NCBI RefSeq assembly: GCF_000424145.1
Contig: NZ_AUJI01000038.1
Span: 1 to 60,810 of the forward strand
From: Butyrivibrio sp. AC2005
GTDB taxonomy: Bacteria; Bacillota; Clostridia; Lachnospirales; Lachnospiraceae
Direction: 5' to 3'
DNA: 60,810 nucleotides
Shown one piece after another: positions 27,702 through 34,737 of the stretch. Position numbers and translations under genes: made by a program. Each line of letters starts with the position of its first letter. Within the stretch, counting starts at the first letter, position 1. Below the pieces are notes generated by a model. The model did no database searches and was not told where the DNA came from. It saw only the letters and a list, made by a program, of their open reading frames with translations.

Positions 27702-28352
27702 ATGAAACGAGTATTGTTGGCAATTACCATATTATCCTTGAGTTTAGGACTGACTGGATGTGGAAAGAATTTCTCACTATCAGCAAATGCTTCTGAAGAT
27801 GAGCAGGTTACGTGTCCTAAAGTACGCAAATGTTCATTTGTATCATTGTCAGAAAAATATGATGATGAAGAGGAAGAATGGTATTTTGATTCCAGTATTT
27901 TCAGGCACACCATGAAATATGACTTAAATGATTTTTATAGGCATAATGACAACTATGAAGCTATATACCGTACTTATAAAAATGTTCAAAGAAACAGCTC
28001 TAATTATATGATTATCTATGCAAGTCAAAACCTGGATAATCTTAGAGAAGAAGCAGCCTTGAACGAACACTATCACTTTATAGTTCTTGATCTTGCGGGT
28101 GACGATTTGTTGCCTAACAGCGAAAAGGAGTATCAGACACTGGTTTTTGATGTGGAAACAGGAGATTACTGGACTGGTGCTAGTAGCGATGAATTATCAG
28201 TTTATGGGAAATGCGTTGATAAAGAGTTTAGCGCTGATTCTGATCTGATTGAGTATGTCGAAGGAAAATGGCCAGTACCGGAATATATGACTTTTTATGA
28301 ATACTTATGTTCTAAGGATTGGATGCCAGGTGGAAAATTGGATGATCTGTGA
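27702..28352 (+). CDS. Hypothetical lipoprotein
   Basis: The 216-aa protein starts with a clear lipoprotein signal (hydrophobic AITILSLSLG, then LTGC with Cys20 as the lipid-attached residue). The rest is acidic and aromatic-rich (DEEEEWYFDSS; MTFYEYLCSKDWMPGG) and I recognise no domain. It should be tethered outside the membrane. ATG 27702 is preceded by GGTGGG. It is probably co-transcribed with the XRE regulator and followed by a hairpin terminator at 28381. Confidence 0.7.
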   Translation: MKRVLLAITILSLSLGLTGCGKNFSLSANASEDEQVTCPKVRKCSFVSLSEKYDDEEEEWYFDSSIFRHTMKYDLNDFYRHNDNYEAIYRTYKNVQRNSSNYMIIYASQNLDNLREEAALNEHYHFIVLDLAGDDLLPNSEKEYQTLVFDVETGDYWTGASSDELSVYGKCVDKEFSADSDLIEYVEGKWPVPEYMTFYEYLCSKDWMPGGKLDDL

Positions 28353-28353
28353 T

Positions 28354-28668
28354 TTATGGGTTGGTATTACAGTAATATGGAAGACCTTCAGGATTTGTTT
28401 TCTGAAGGCCTTTTTTCTTACAACTTATTAACATACTTGATTTGATTGACATGGGTGACAGCGATGTAATAATGTCTTCAAATGTAGTCCCGCCCACATA
28501 TTTCCTTGTCATTGGATTGATGAAAAGATTTTTGTATCCACCAATAAGAGAAAAATAACCTATATCGGTCAGCATTCTCTCAGCATAATTGATATCATTG
28601 ATTATCAATCCTTTATCGTGTATAAGCTTTTGGATTTGCTGCCCATACGGAAGATATGGCTTAGACAT
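28354..28668 (-). pseudogene. Abi_2 family (AbiD/AbiF-like) abortive-infection protein, C-terminally truncated
   Basis: The minus-strand frame from ATG 28668 (GGGGAG 8 bp upstream) encodes KPYLPYGQQIQKLI, then LIINDINYAERMLTDIGYFSLIGGYKNLF and VGGTTFEDI. This is the N-terminal part of Abi_2 proteins, HEPN-type phage-defence proteins of about 300 aa. Similarity ends after residue ~72 and the frame stops at 104 aa, so most of the protein, including the HEPN active site, is gone. The leader upstream (28682-28757) looks like a structured RNA with its own promoter. Confidence 0.75.
28381..28416 (+). terminator. Terminator after the lipoprotein gene
   Basis: AAGACCTTCAG pairs with CTGAAGGCCTT with one mismatch, across a T-rich loop, and is followed by a T-run to 28416. 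It lies inside the 3' end of the broken Abi gene on the other strand, which suggests that the deletion joined the Abi remnant to this terminator. Confidence 0.75.
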
Positions 28669-28681
28669 AATAGAAACTCCC

Positions 28682-28757
28682 CAAAACAAAATTAAAGGAG
28701 GGCCATCAGGTCCTCCCGCGGTCCCAGTCCTCACGAGTATCTGGAACTTAGTCACTA
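28682..28757 (-). ncRNA. Structured leader RNA of the Abi_2 gene (abiF-RNA-like candidate)
   Basis: On the minus strand a first stem pairs GUUCCAG (28747-28741) with CUGGGAC (28727-28721). A second pairs GGAGGACC with GGCCCUCC around UGAU (28716-28697, one mismatch) and is followed by a U-rich tract (28696-28682), just before the Abi_2 ribosome site. Abi_2/AbiF genes are known to be preceded by a conserved RNA motif (abiF RNA) that can act as an RNA antitoxin. Assignment to that family is by position and stem layout only. Confidence 0.55.
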
Positions 28758-28762
28758 TAATT

Positions 28763-28790
28763 AGTTTAGTGGTTTTAAGGAGTTTGTCAA
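28763..28790 (-). promoter_or_regulatory. Promoter of the Abi leader RNA
   Basis: On the minus strand TTGACA (28790-28785) and TAAACT (28768-28763) are 16 bp apart, placing the RNA start close to 28757, just before the first stem. Confidence 0.6.
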
Positions 28791-28858
28791 TGTTGGCACC
28801 GATTTTGAAAAAATATTTTCCAGGTGATATGTTTTCATGACCTGAATCGTATTATAGT

Positions 28859-28872
28859 TAGAAGGCCTTCTA
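28859..28872. promoter_or_regulatory. 14-bp palindrome in the leader of the first ECF sigma operon
   Basis: TAGAAGGCCTTCTA is a perfect palindrome, preceded by ATCGTATTAT and followed by AAAA and an A-rich GAAAGAGAG ribosome site. The same sequence and flanks recur at 32204-32217 before the paralogous sigma gene. It may be an operator just downstream of a -10 box (TATTAT) or an RNA hairpin. Confidence 0.7.
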
Positions 28873-28896
28873 AAAATACAGAAAGAGAGTTTTGTC

Positions 28897-29400
28897 ATGG
28901 AGGAAAAAGAAGCTAGGCGGATACTGGAAACATATGCTGATATGATACTGAGGATCAGTTATAGTTACTTACGCCAGACATATGACGCAGAGGACATCTG
29001 CCAGAATGTAATACTGAAATACCTGTCCTCCCACCAAAGATTTGATAGCCGTGAGCATGAAAAAGCCTGGATAATCAGGACTACGATCAATGCCTGCAAG
29101 GATCTGAGAAAGAGCGCTTTCTTCGGAAAGACAATAGGGCTTGATGCGCTGCCGGAAAGAGCTGTGCCGGAAGAACCGGTGTCTGTACTTACAGAAGAAA
29201 TAAAAAAGCTCCCGGCAAATTACAGGATAAGCATCCACCTCTTCTATTACGAAGGGTATACCATCAAAGAAATTGCTCAGATTCTTGGAAAAAGAGAAAC
29301 TGTAGTAACCAACTATCTCTCAAGAGGCAGAAAAAGGCTCAAGGATTCGCTGTCAAAGGATTCTCGTTTTTTTCTAAAGGAAGGTGAAGCATATGAATGA
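28897..29400 (+). CDS. ECF-type RNA polymerase sigma factor (first copy)
   Basis: The 167-aa protein has sigma region 2 (residues about 10-75: YADMILRISYSYLRQTYDAEDICQNVILKYL) and region 4 (about 105-155: LPANYRISIHLFYYEGYTIKEIAQILGKRETVVTNYLSRGRKRLK). It should direct polymerase to stress promoters and be held inactive by the membrane protein encoded next. The two genes overlap by 8 bp. A paralogous pair lies at 32247-33519. Confidence 0.93.
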   Translation: MEEKEARRILETYADMILRISYSYLRQTYDAEDICQNVILKYLSSHQRFDSREHEKAWIIRTTINACKDLRKSAFFGKTIGLDALPERAVPEEPVSVLTEEIKKLPANYRISIHLFYYEGYTIKEIAQILGKRETVVTNYLSRGRKRLKDSLSKDSRFFLKEGEAYE

Positions 29401-30190
29401 TCAGATAAAAGAGATTTATAACCACTCCATGAATGAACTCCGTTTCTCCGGACAGACTAAAGAAAAAATGTTCCGCGTAATAAGTGAACAGTACTCAGAA
29501 CAGCACAGTGGAGGAAAGATTATGAAGGCAAGTTTCAGATTTAAGTCAGCAGGTATCGTTGCAGCAGCATGTGTAATGCTTGTTGGAGTTACTGCTTTTG
29601 CAGGAAGTGGCATTGTTTCAAGTATAGAAAGCCATAACAGGATAGGCAGCGAGATAACGGCTTATGAGGATATGGCAAAACTGGAAAAGACTATCAGCAT
29701 GGATGTACTTACAGTTGAAAAGTTCTGCAACGGCTTTACATTCAGAAACGCTGAAATCTATGATGAGTCAGATTACAGTGATGATGGAGCCAACCTAGCT
29801 AATGCTGCTGGCGTTAACATCACATATTCAAAGGATGGAATGGCTGATATCTATTTGGATGCCGATCCAGTCAGCACCATAAGGAATGACAAAGATACAT
29901 CTATGGAGACAAGGATGGTTGGAGATGTTGCCGTAAAATACAGCCTTGATGAATACCTATTCCTTCCGCCAAGCCAGGAGGGACAGGCTTCACAGGAACT
30001 CCTTGACAGGATGGAAAACGATGATCATTTCTTTATCAGCTATGGCTCTGATCAGGAAACAACACAGATGATCACAAACCTTACATTTGATGTGGGCGAT
30101 GTTCACTACTGCCTTATAACCTTCGATACAACACTTACAGTTGATGAATTGTTTGACATGGCTGAAGAATTGATTACATCAGGGAAATAA
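29393..30190 (+). CDS. Membrane anti-sigma-like protein (first copy)
   Basis: The 265-aa protein has a ~45-residue cytosolic N-terminus that could bind the sigma factor and one transmembrane segment (about 50-70: SAGIVAAACVMLVGVTAFAG). An extracytoplasmic domain of about 190 residues follows. GGAAGG is 9 bp before ATG 29393; a GTG at 29384 is the alternative start. It overlaps the sigma gene, as is typical for cognate anti-sigma factors. The outer domain resembles that of the copy at 32743 (shared ITY.KDG.ADIYL, DDHFFIS.GSD, LFDMAEELIT). Confidence 0.8.
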   Translation: MNDQIKEIYNHSMNELRFSGQTKEKMFRVISEQYSEQHSGGKIMKASFRFKSAGIVAAACVMLVGVTAFAGSGIVSSIESHNRIGSEITAYEDMAKLEKTISMDVLTVEKFCNGFTFRNAEIYDESDYSDDGANLANAAGVNITYSKDGMADIYLDADPVSTIRNDKDTSMETRMVGDVAVKYSLDEYLFLPPSQEGQASQELLDRMENDDHFFISYGSDQETTQMITNLTFDVGDVHYCLITFDTTLTVDELFDMAEELITSGK

Positions 30191-30335
30191 TGCATAGCTA
30201 TTATGGAGAGCTGTCAGTATTCGGGCAGCTCCCATTTTTGTTGTGACAACAGAAATATTCAGCTTTTTATTTACAGAGAAAATGTATATAGTATGATATG
30301 TTGGCTTATAAAATAATTTGGTGAGGAGAAATGCT

Positions 30336-30842
30336 TTGGGGGTAATAAATAAAAAACAGAAAATGACGAAGCTGCTGACCGCAGTATATATTTTAATTCT
30401 TGTGTGGCTAATCTTATTCAAAATGGCGATGCCAGCAGAGATACCTTACTTGGATCACATCAGGAATATCAATCTGATTCCGTTTTACTATGACAACGAG
30501 ACATCCGGCCATGCTGCGGAGGTTATTAAGAATGTCATATTATTTATTCCGTTAGGGTTGTACCTTGCTATCTTGGGATTAAATTGTCAGAAAGCTGTTG
30601 TTATTGGCACTGCTCTGAGTATTGCGCTTGAAGTATTACAATATATATTTGGGGTAGGTGCCTCTGATATTACAGATGTGATTACTAATACGTTGGGAAC
30701 AGCGGTTGGAGCAGGAACTTATGCTTCTCTTTCAATTTTTTTCAAGAAGAAAGAAAAACTTAATAAGGTTCTAAATATCATCGCATTAGTTTGTACAATT
30801 CTTATAATGGGTATGATAGCGTTGCTGTTTGCAGTTAATTGA
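30336..30842 (+). CDS. VanZ family membrane protein
   Basis: The 168-aa protein has four predicted transmembrane helices and the VanZ landmarks NLIPFYYD, IKNVILFIPLGLYLAIL and ALEVLQYIFGVGASDITDVITNTLGTAVG. The family includes the teicoplanin-resistance protein VanZ, but most members have no known role. I chose TTG 30336, 8 bp after GAGGAG; the frame is also open from a TTG at 30318 that overlaps the ribosome site. Confidence 0.85.
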   Translation: MGVINKKQKMTKLLTAVYILILVWLILFKMAMPAEIPYLDHIRNINLIPFYYDNETSGHAAEVIKNVILFIPLGLYLAILGLNCQKAVVIGTALSIALEVLQYIFGVGASDITDVITNTLGTAVGAGTYASLSIFFKKKEKLNKVLNIIALVCTILIMGMIALLFAVN

Positions 30843-30892
30843 AAAGCCCATAAACCCTGTAGGAAGTGATAGAATCAATCAACATTACACGC

Positions 30893-30920
30893 TTGACATT
30901 TTGCTGTTTTTTGTTAGTAT
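30893..30920 (+). promoter_or_regulatory. Promoter of the ToxI-like repeat RNA
   Basis: TTGACA (30893-30898) and TAGTAT (30915-30920) with 16 bp between them predict a start near 30927, immediately upstream of the tandem repeats. Confidence 0.65.
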
Positions 30921-30926
30921 TCTAAT

Positions 30927-31090
30927 CAGAAGATGCGATTACACATCTATTGGAGTTTCGCCTCCATTAAGTGCGAACGATTATATTGGGGTTTCACTCC
31001 CACTAAATGTGAGCGATTATATTAGGATTTCACCCCTACAAGTGTGAGCGAATGTAATCAATTAGAGCAAGCTTGGCTTGCTCTAATTTA
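30927..31090 (+). ncRNA. ToxI/antiQ-like type III antitoxin RNA with about three tandem ~36-nt repeats
   Basis: Units run 30932-30974 (43 nt, most diverged), 30975-31010 (36 nt), 31011-31045 (35 nt) and a partial unit from 31046. Each begins GANCGATTA and carries a short hairpin with a conserved TTTCRC loop. The stems co-vary: TGGAG/CTCCA, TGGG/CCCA, TAGG/CCTA. Tandem repeats of 34-45 nt, a downstream hairpin and then a ToxN/AbiQ gene is the known architecture of type III toxin-antitoxin loci, where the toxin cuts the repeat RNA and is trapped by it. About 2.5-3 repeats is like antiQ. The promoter is intact, so the RNA may still be made. Confidence 0.75.
31061..31087 (+). terminator. Hairpin between the repeat RNA and the toxin remnant
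   Basis: A perfect 12-bp stem (31061-31072 with 31076-31087) closes a TTG loop and is followed by only a weak T-stretch. In toxIN loci a leaky terminator at this place sets the high RNA to low toxin ratio. Confidence 0.8.
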
Positions 31091-31105
31091 ATGTATGGGA
31101 GATAT

Positions 31106-31288
31106 ATGAAGATTTCTTTTTATTATGTTGACTCGGAATATGTAGAGTTTTTAAAGGATACGGAGATAAATGCCAGGGGATTTACCAGAGTCCCTAATGT
31201 AGAATATGCTAATCGCAGGAAATTTGTATATGGCGTAATCATGAATATTGGCGATATCAATTATTATGTGCCAATCTTCGGAGAATAA
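31106..31288 (+). pseudogene. ToxN/AbiQ/CptN-family type III toxin, truncated to 60 residues
   Basis: ATG 31106 (GGGAG just upstream) encodes MKISFYYVDSEYVEFLKD, a central RVPN, RRKFVYGVIMNI and NYYVPIF. These match the N-terminal third of ToxN/AbiQ endoribonucleases (Y-x-V/I, YxxFL, VP, G-V-x-x-I, Y-x-P). Family members are about 160-200 aa, while this one stops after FGE at 31288. The catalytic and most RNA-binding residues would be missing. A methyltransferase gene starts 8 bp later and uses a ribosome site inside the remnant. Confidence 0.78.
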
Positions 31289-31295
31289 CGCCATC

Positions 31296-32072
31296 ATGGA
31301 TAATAAAGCATTTGATTCAAAGAGAATAGCGGCTGGATATGCCAAGAGACCATGGCTTCACAAATCTGTGATAGAGCAGCTTAAGATGGATTGTGGTCTC
31401 CCACAGGGATATAAGTTTAAAAAGGGTCTTGATGTAGGCTGTGGTGCAGGGCTCTCAACCAAGGCACTAAGGCTCATATGTGACAAAGTAACTGGAACGG
31501 ATATTGCAGAATCAATGGTTGAGGTATGTAATGATATTTATGGTGCTGATACTGCATATTCCTTTTACGTTGCAAAAGCGGAAGAAACAAAAATCCCTAA
31601 TGAAAAATACGATATTGTAACGGCTGCCGGATGCATCAACTGGGTGGATGAAAAGAAGTTCATGAATAATATGGCTGAGGTTATGGCTGATAATGGGCTT
31701 GTTGTAATATACGATTTTGGAATCACTGACAGGATGCTGGGAAACGATGGTTATACCAGATGGTACCAGGATGAGTACCTGCGCAGGTTCCCAAAGCCAC
31801 CAAGAAAAGAAGACAAGTGGACTCAGTCTGATCTGATCGATGGCTTTGCAATGGAAAAGCAGACTGAATATAGCATGGAGTACAATTTTACCTTAGATGA
31901 ATTTGTTGATTTCATGCTGATACAGTCAAATGTTAATGCCCAGATAGAAAGCGGAAGCGTCAGCTCTGATGATGTAAGAAAGTGGATGATGAAATCCCTT
32001 TCACCGATTTTTGGTGGTGGAGAGAGAACGCTTGTATTCTATGGATACAGCTGGTATGTAAGAAAATTGTAA
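31296..32072 (+). CDS. Class I SAM-dependent methyltransferase
   Basis: The 258-aa protein has motif I LDVGCGAGLSTKAL (residues about 46-59), an acidic residue after beta-2 (VTGTDIAESMVEVC) and the post-motif stretch YDIVTAAGCINWVDE. It resembles UbiE/COQ5-like small-molecule methyltransferases; the substrate is unknown. ATG 31296 lies 12 bp after GGAG inside the ToxN remnant, suggesting that the gene was joined to the toxin's 5' part by a deletion. Confidence 0.88.
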   Translation: MDNKAFDSKRIAAGYAKRPWLHKSVIEQLKMDCGLPQGYKFKKGLDVGCGAGLSTKALRLICDKVTGTDIAESMVEVCNDIYGADTAYSFYVAKAEETKIPNEKYDIVTAAGCINWVDEKKFMNNMAEVMADNGLVVIYDFGITDRMLGNDGYTRWYQDEYLRRFPKPPRKEDKWTQSDLIDGFAMEKQTEYSMEYNFTLDEFVDFMLIQSNVNAQIESGSVSSDDVRKWMMKSLSPIFGGGERTLVFYGYSWYVRKL

Positions 32073-32203
32073 AGTAGAAACAGGCATAATCGTATAAGGA
32101 TAGGGCAGCAATAAAAATAGTTATCTGTAGTAGCGGATGGCTATTTTTTTTATATAAATATGTATACAGTGTCCAATTTGGACTTTATAAATCGTATTAT
32201 TAG

Positions 32204-32217
32204 TAGAAGGCCTTCTA
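32204..32217. promoter_or_regulatory. 14-bp palindrome in the leader of the second ECF sigma operon
   Basis: The same TAGAAGGCCTTCTA as at 28859, with the same ATCGTATTAT upstream and an AACAGAAAGCGAG ribosome region downstream. A longer in-frame start upstream of it is unlikely because the palindrome would then be coding here but not in the paralogue. Confidence 0.7.
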
Positions 32218-32246
32218 AAAGGAACAGAAAGCGAGATTACTCACAC

Positions 32247-32741
32247 ATGGATGAACAGGAAGTCAGGCGAGTTGTAAAGGATTACTCTGATATGATCAAG
32301 AGGATCAGTTACAACTACCTTCAGCACAGTTATGACTGCGACGATATCTGCCAAACTGTTTTCTTAAAGTATTTAACCGGAAATATCTCATATGAAAGCC
32401 GGGAGCATGAAAAGGCATGGATGGTAAGAACAACAATAAATGCCTGCCATGATCTGAAGAAAAGTGCTTTTTTCAGGAAAACAGTAGCGTTGGATGAAGT
32501 CACTGAGAAGGAAGCGCCACAGGTAAAGAACTCAGAGATACTTGATGAGATATGTAAACTCCCAAGTAATTACAGAACTGCCATCTATCTGTATTATTAC
32601 GAGGGATATAATACTGAAGAAATTGCAGATATCATGGGCAAAAGAAAAACAGCAGTTTCAAAGTATCTCTCAAGGGGCAGAAGAATTCTTAAAGATACAT
32701 TGTCAGATGAATATGCACCCAGAAATAAGGCAGGTGAATAA
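32247..32741 (+). CDS. ECF-type RNA polymerase sigma factor (second copy)
   Basis: The 164-aa paralogue of the sigma factor at 28897 has region 2 (YSDMIKRISYNYLQHSYDCDDICQTVFLKYL) and region 4 (LPSNYRTAIYLYYYEGYNTEEIADIMGKRKTAVSKYLSRGRR). ATG 32247 gives the same N-terminal length as its paralogue. The anti-sigma-like gene follows after a single base. The pair probably arose by duplication of the whole operon with its leader. Confidence 0.93.
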   Translation: MDEQEVRRVVKDYSDMIKRISYNYLQHSYDCDDICQTVFLKYLTGNISYESREHEKAWMVRTTINACHDLKKSAFFRKTVALDEVTEKEAPQVKNSEILDEICKLPSNYRTAIYLYYYEGYNTEEIADIMGKRKTAVSKYLSRGRRILKDTLSDEYAPRNKAGE

Positions 32742-32742
32742 T

Positions 32743-33519
32743 ATGGGAAATGAAAGAATAGAGATCTACAAAGAATCCATGGAGAGTATCAAATTTTCTG
32801 ATTATGAAAAGGAGCATATGGTCCACCAGATACTGAATGGTGGAGCTAAAGATGGAGGTCGTATGAAAGGAAAACTTGATATTAAAAAGCTTGGAATAAC
32901 TATAGCAGCATGCCTGACATTATTTAGTGTGACAGCCCTTGCAGCAGGGGAAGCAGCAGGCATTGTCAGTTGGAACAGGATAGATACTAGAACAAGAAAT
33001 TTTGAGGATTTGCCCAAGATTGAAGAAAAGGCCGGCATGGATATCACTGCTGTTGAAGCATTCAGTAATGGGTACACATTTGAGTATATGGAAGTCAGTG
33101 AGGCAAAAACACAGGATGCAGATGGCAATGATCTTAGAAACTTTAAAGGAATTGACTTGACTTATACAAAAGAGGGATGTCCTGATATTTATATTGGTAT
33201 GGATCAGGCAGATATGTACGGTGATCCTCATGATAGGGATACGGCTGTTAGGGAAATTGACGGTATAACAGTTCACTATAACTATGATGAATACCTAAAT
33301 CTTCCTGGGGATGAAAGACCTACAGAAGAGGAACTACAACGAACAGAAACAGATAATCATTTCTTTATCAGTGATGGAAGTGATGAGCGTTATACTTCCT
33401 ATGTGAGTGGCATCGATTTTGAAATAGATGGCATAGCCTATATAATGATAGGCTTTGACATTGATATGTCAGCGGAGGATCTTTTTGGAATGGCTGAGGA
33501 AATCATCACTGCAAGGTAA
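32743..33519 (+). CDS. Membrane anti-sigma-like protein (second copy)
   Basis: The 258-aa protein has a ~50-residue cytosolic N-terminus, one transmembrane helix (about 52-70: LGITIAACLTLFSVTALAAG) and an outer domain similar to that of the 29393 gene. ATG 32743 is right behind the sigma stop, with CAGGTGAATA as ribosome site. It is inferred to hold the second ECF factor at the membrane. Differences in the outer domain (DMYGDPHDRDT region) suggest a different signal. Confidence 0.8.
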   Translation: MGNERIEIYKESMESIKFSDYEKEHMVHQILNGGAKDGGRMKGKLDIKKLGITIAACLTLFSVTALAAGEAAGIVSWNRIDTRTRNFEDLPKIEEKAGMDITAVEAFSNGYTFEYMEVSEAKTQDADGNDLRNFKGIDLTYTKEGCPDIYIGMDQADMYGDPHDRDTAVREIDGITVHYNYDEYLNLPGDERPTEEELQRTETDNHFFISDGSDERYTSYVSGIDFEIDGIAYIMIGFDIDMSAEDLFGMAEEIITAR

Positions 33520-33547
33520 GAAATGATTAAAGAGCATTCCTCAATGT

Positions 33548-33582
33548 GAACAGCCCCCTATCTACTTGACAGGGGGCTGTTC
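33548..33582 (+). terminator. Terminator after the second sigma operon
   Basis: GAACAGCCCCCT (33548-33559) and AGGGGGCTGTTC (33571-33582) form a perfect 12-bp stem with an 11-base loop. A T-run comes only about 15 bp later. Confidence 0.8.
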
Positions 33583-33748
33583 AAAAACGAGAGTGCCTTT
33601 TTATATTTTTTTAATAATTTCAGGGTACATTCCATATGAAGTTAAGACGATAAAATATATATAAGAAATGGATAAGTGTCTTACTATGCGTTTTTAGATA
33701 TAAATGAATGAAACGGATGTCGGCTTTTTTACAAGGAGGTAGATCAGT

Positions 33749-34633
33749 ATGACAGGAATTAATGGCATTTCTGCATATCAGCAGATAAATCAGAGTGTCT
33801 ATAACGAGAAATCGGGAGTGTCTAAGACTCCTGATACAGGTAGGGCAGATCAGGCTGGTTCAGCAAAAAATTCTCAGCAGGCTAAAGTAGAAACAAAAGC
33901 GTGGAGTCCGATAGATACCACGAGTTCACTTGTGCCCAGAAAAACTGAATATGGGATGACTATTGGAGATGTGCAGCTTTCCGATAAGGCAAAGGACTAC
34001 TATAATTCGCTGAAATCAAAATATCATAACATGGAGTTCATTGCTGTCAGCAAGGATATGAAAGCACAGGTCCAGCAGAATGCTGCCTCCTATGGCAATG
34101 CCAACAAAATGGTAGTCCTTATAGATGAAGAGAAGCTTGAGCGGATGGCGACGGATGAATCATATCGCAAAAAATATGAGGGAATCATTGCCATGGCACA
34201 GACAAAGATGTCAGAGGCTAAGATGGGACTTGCCAGCAGCGGCGCAAGTGTTAAGAATTTTGGGATGAGTGTTGATTCTAATGGTAAGGAGAGTTTCTTT
34301 GCCACTGTAAATAAATCTTCAGATCTTCAGAAAAAGCGTACAGAAAAGAAAGCAGCAGAGAAGAAGGCTCAGAAACTTCAGGAGAAGAAGAAAGCGGAAA
34401 AGAAGGCGCAGGAGGAACGTATCCAAAAAGCCAGGGATAAAAAAGCTGAAAAGGAAGATACTGATAAAGATGATTCCAGGATTAAAGATGACGAGGAATA
34501 TGTAACATTCGAAGCAGATTCCATGGATGAACTTCTCTCTAAGGTGCAGACATACTCATACAATAATGCATCCGGAAAAGTTATGACTCAGGCCGAGCAG
34601 ATGGTAGGAACAAAGATAGATTTCAGAGGCTGA
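33749..34633 (+). CDS. DUF6033 family protein
   Basis: The 294-aa protein begins MTGINGISAYQQINQ, which I associate with DUF6033 of Lachnospiraceae. It has a folded middle part (about 65-190) and a highly charged coiled-coil tract rich in Lys, Glu and Ala (about 195-250). AAGGAGGTAG precedes the ATG. There is no signal peptide. The opening and the low-complexity helix recall flagellar or secreted structural proteins, but no function is known. It is followed by a structured gap and a gene with a similarly helical product, likely a partner. Confidence 0.7.
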   Translation: MTGINGISAYQQINQSVYNEKSGVSKTPDTGRADQAGSAKNSQQAKVETKAWSPIDTTSSLVPRKTEYGMTIGDVQLSDKAKDYYNSLKSKYHNMEFIAVSKDMKAQVQQNAASYGNANKMVVLIDEEKLERMATDESYRKKYEGIIAMAQTKMSEAKMGLASSGASVKNFGMSVDSNGKESFFATVNKSSDLQKKRTEKKAAEKKAQKLQEKKKAEKKAQEERIQKARDKKAEKEDTDKDDSRIKDDEEYVTFEADSMDELLSKVQTYSYNNASGKVMTQAEQMVGTKIDFRG

Positions 34634-34647
34634 TGTTTTATGCACAC

Positions 34648-34717
34648 AGCCGCACAGTGGAAATTGCTGCTATGCAGCGTGCGGCTGGCGCGAGAGGAAT
34701 CGTATAAATACGATTCC
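34648..34717 (+). other. Two stem-loops in the gap between the DUF6033 gene and the next gene
   Basis: The first is AGCCGCAC (34648-34655) with GTGCGGCT (34679-34686), enclosing GCTGC-TAT-GCAGC with a ten-base bulge on the 5' side. The second is GGAATCGTA (34696-34704) with TACGATTCC (34709-34717). The second ends 20 bp before the next start. They may control relative expression or mRNA stability. Confidence 0.6.
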
Positions 34718-34737
34718 TATATGTTATGAGGTACGGC

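Noticed and set aside
30829..31047. 72-aa open frame through the tandem repeats
   Set aside because: It has no ribosome site, begins inside the VanZ gene end, and its repeat-like peptide simply follows the RNA repeats.
30932..31058. Possible CRISPR array
   Set aside because: The units are contiguous, imperfect, hairpin-bearing tandem repeats without unique spacers, there are no cas genes, and a ToxN-like frame follows. A type III antitoxin explains them better.
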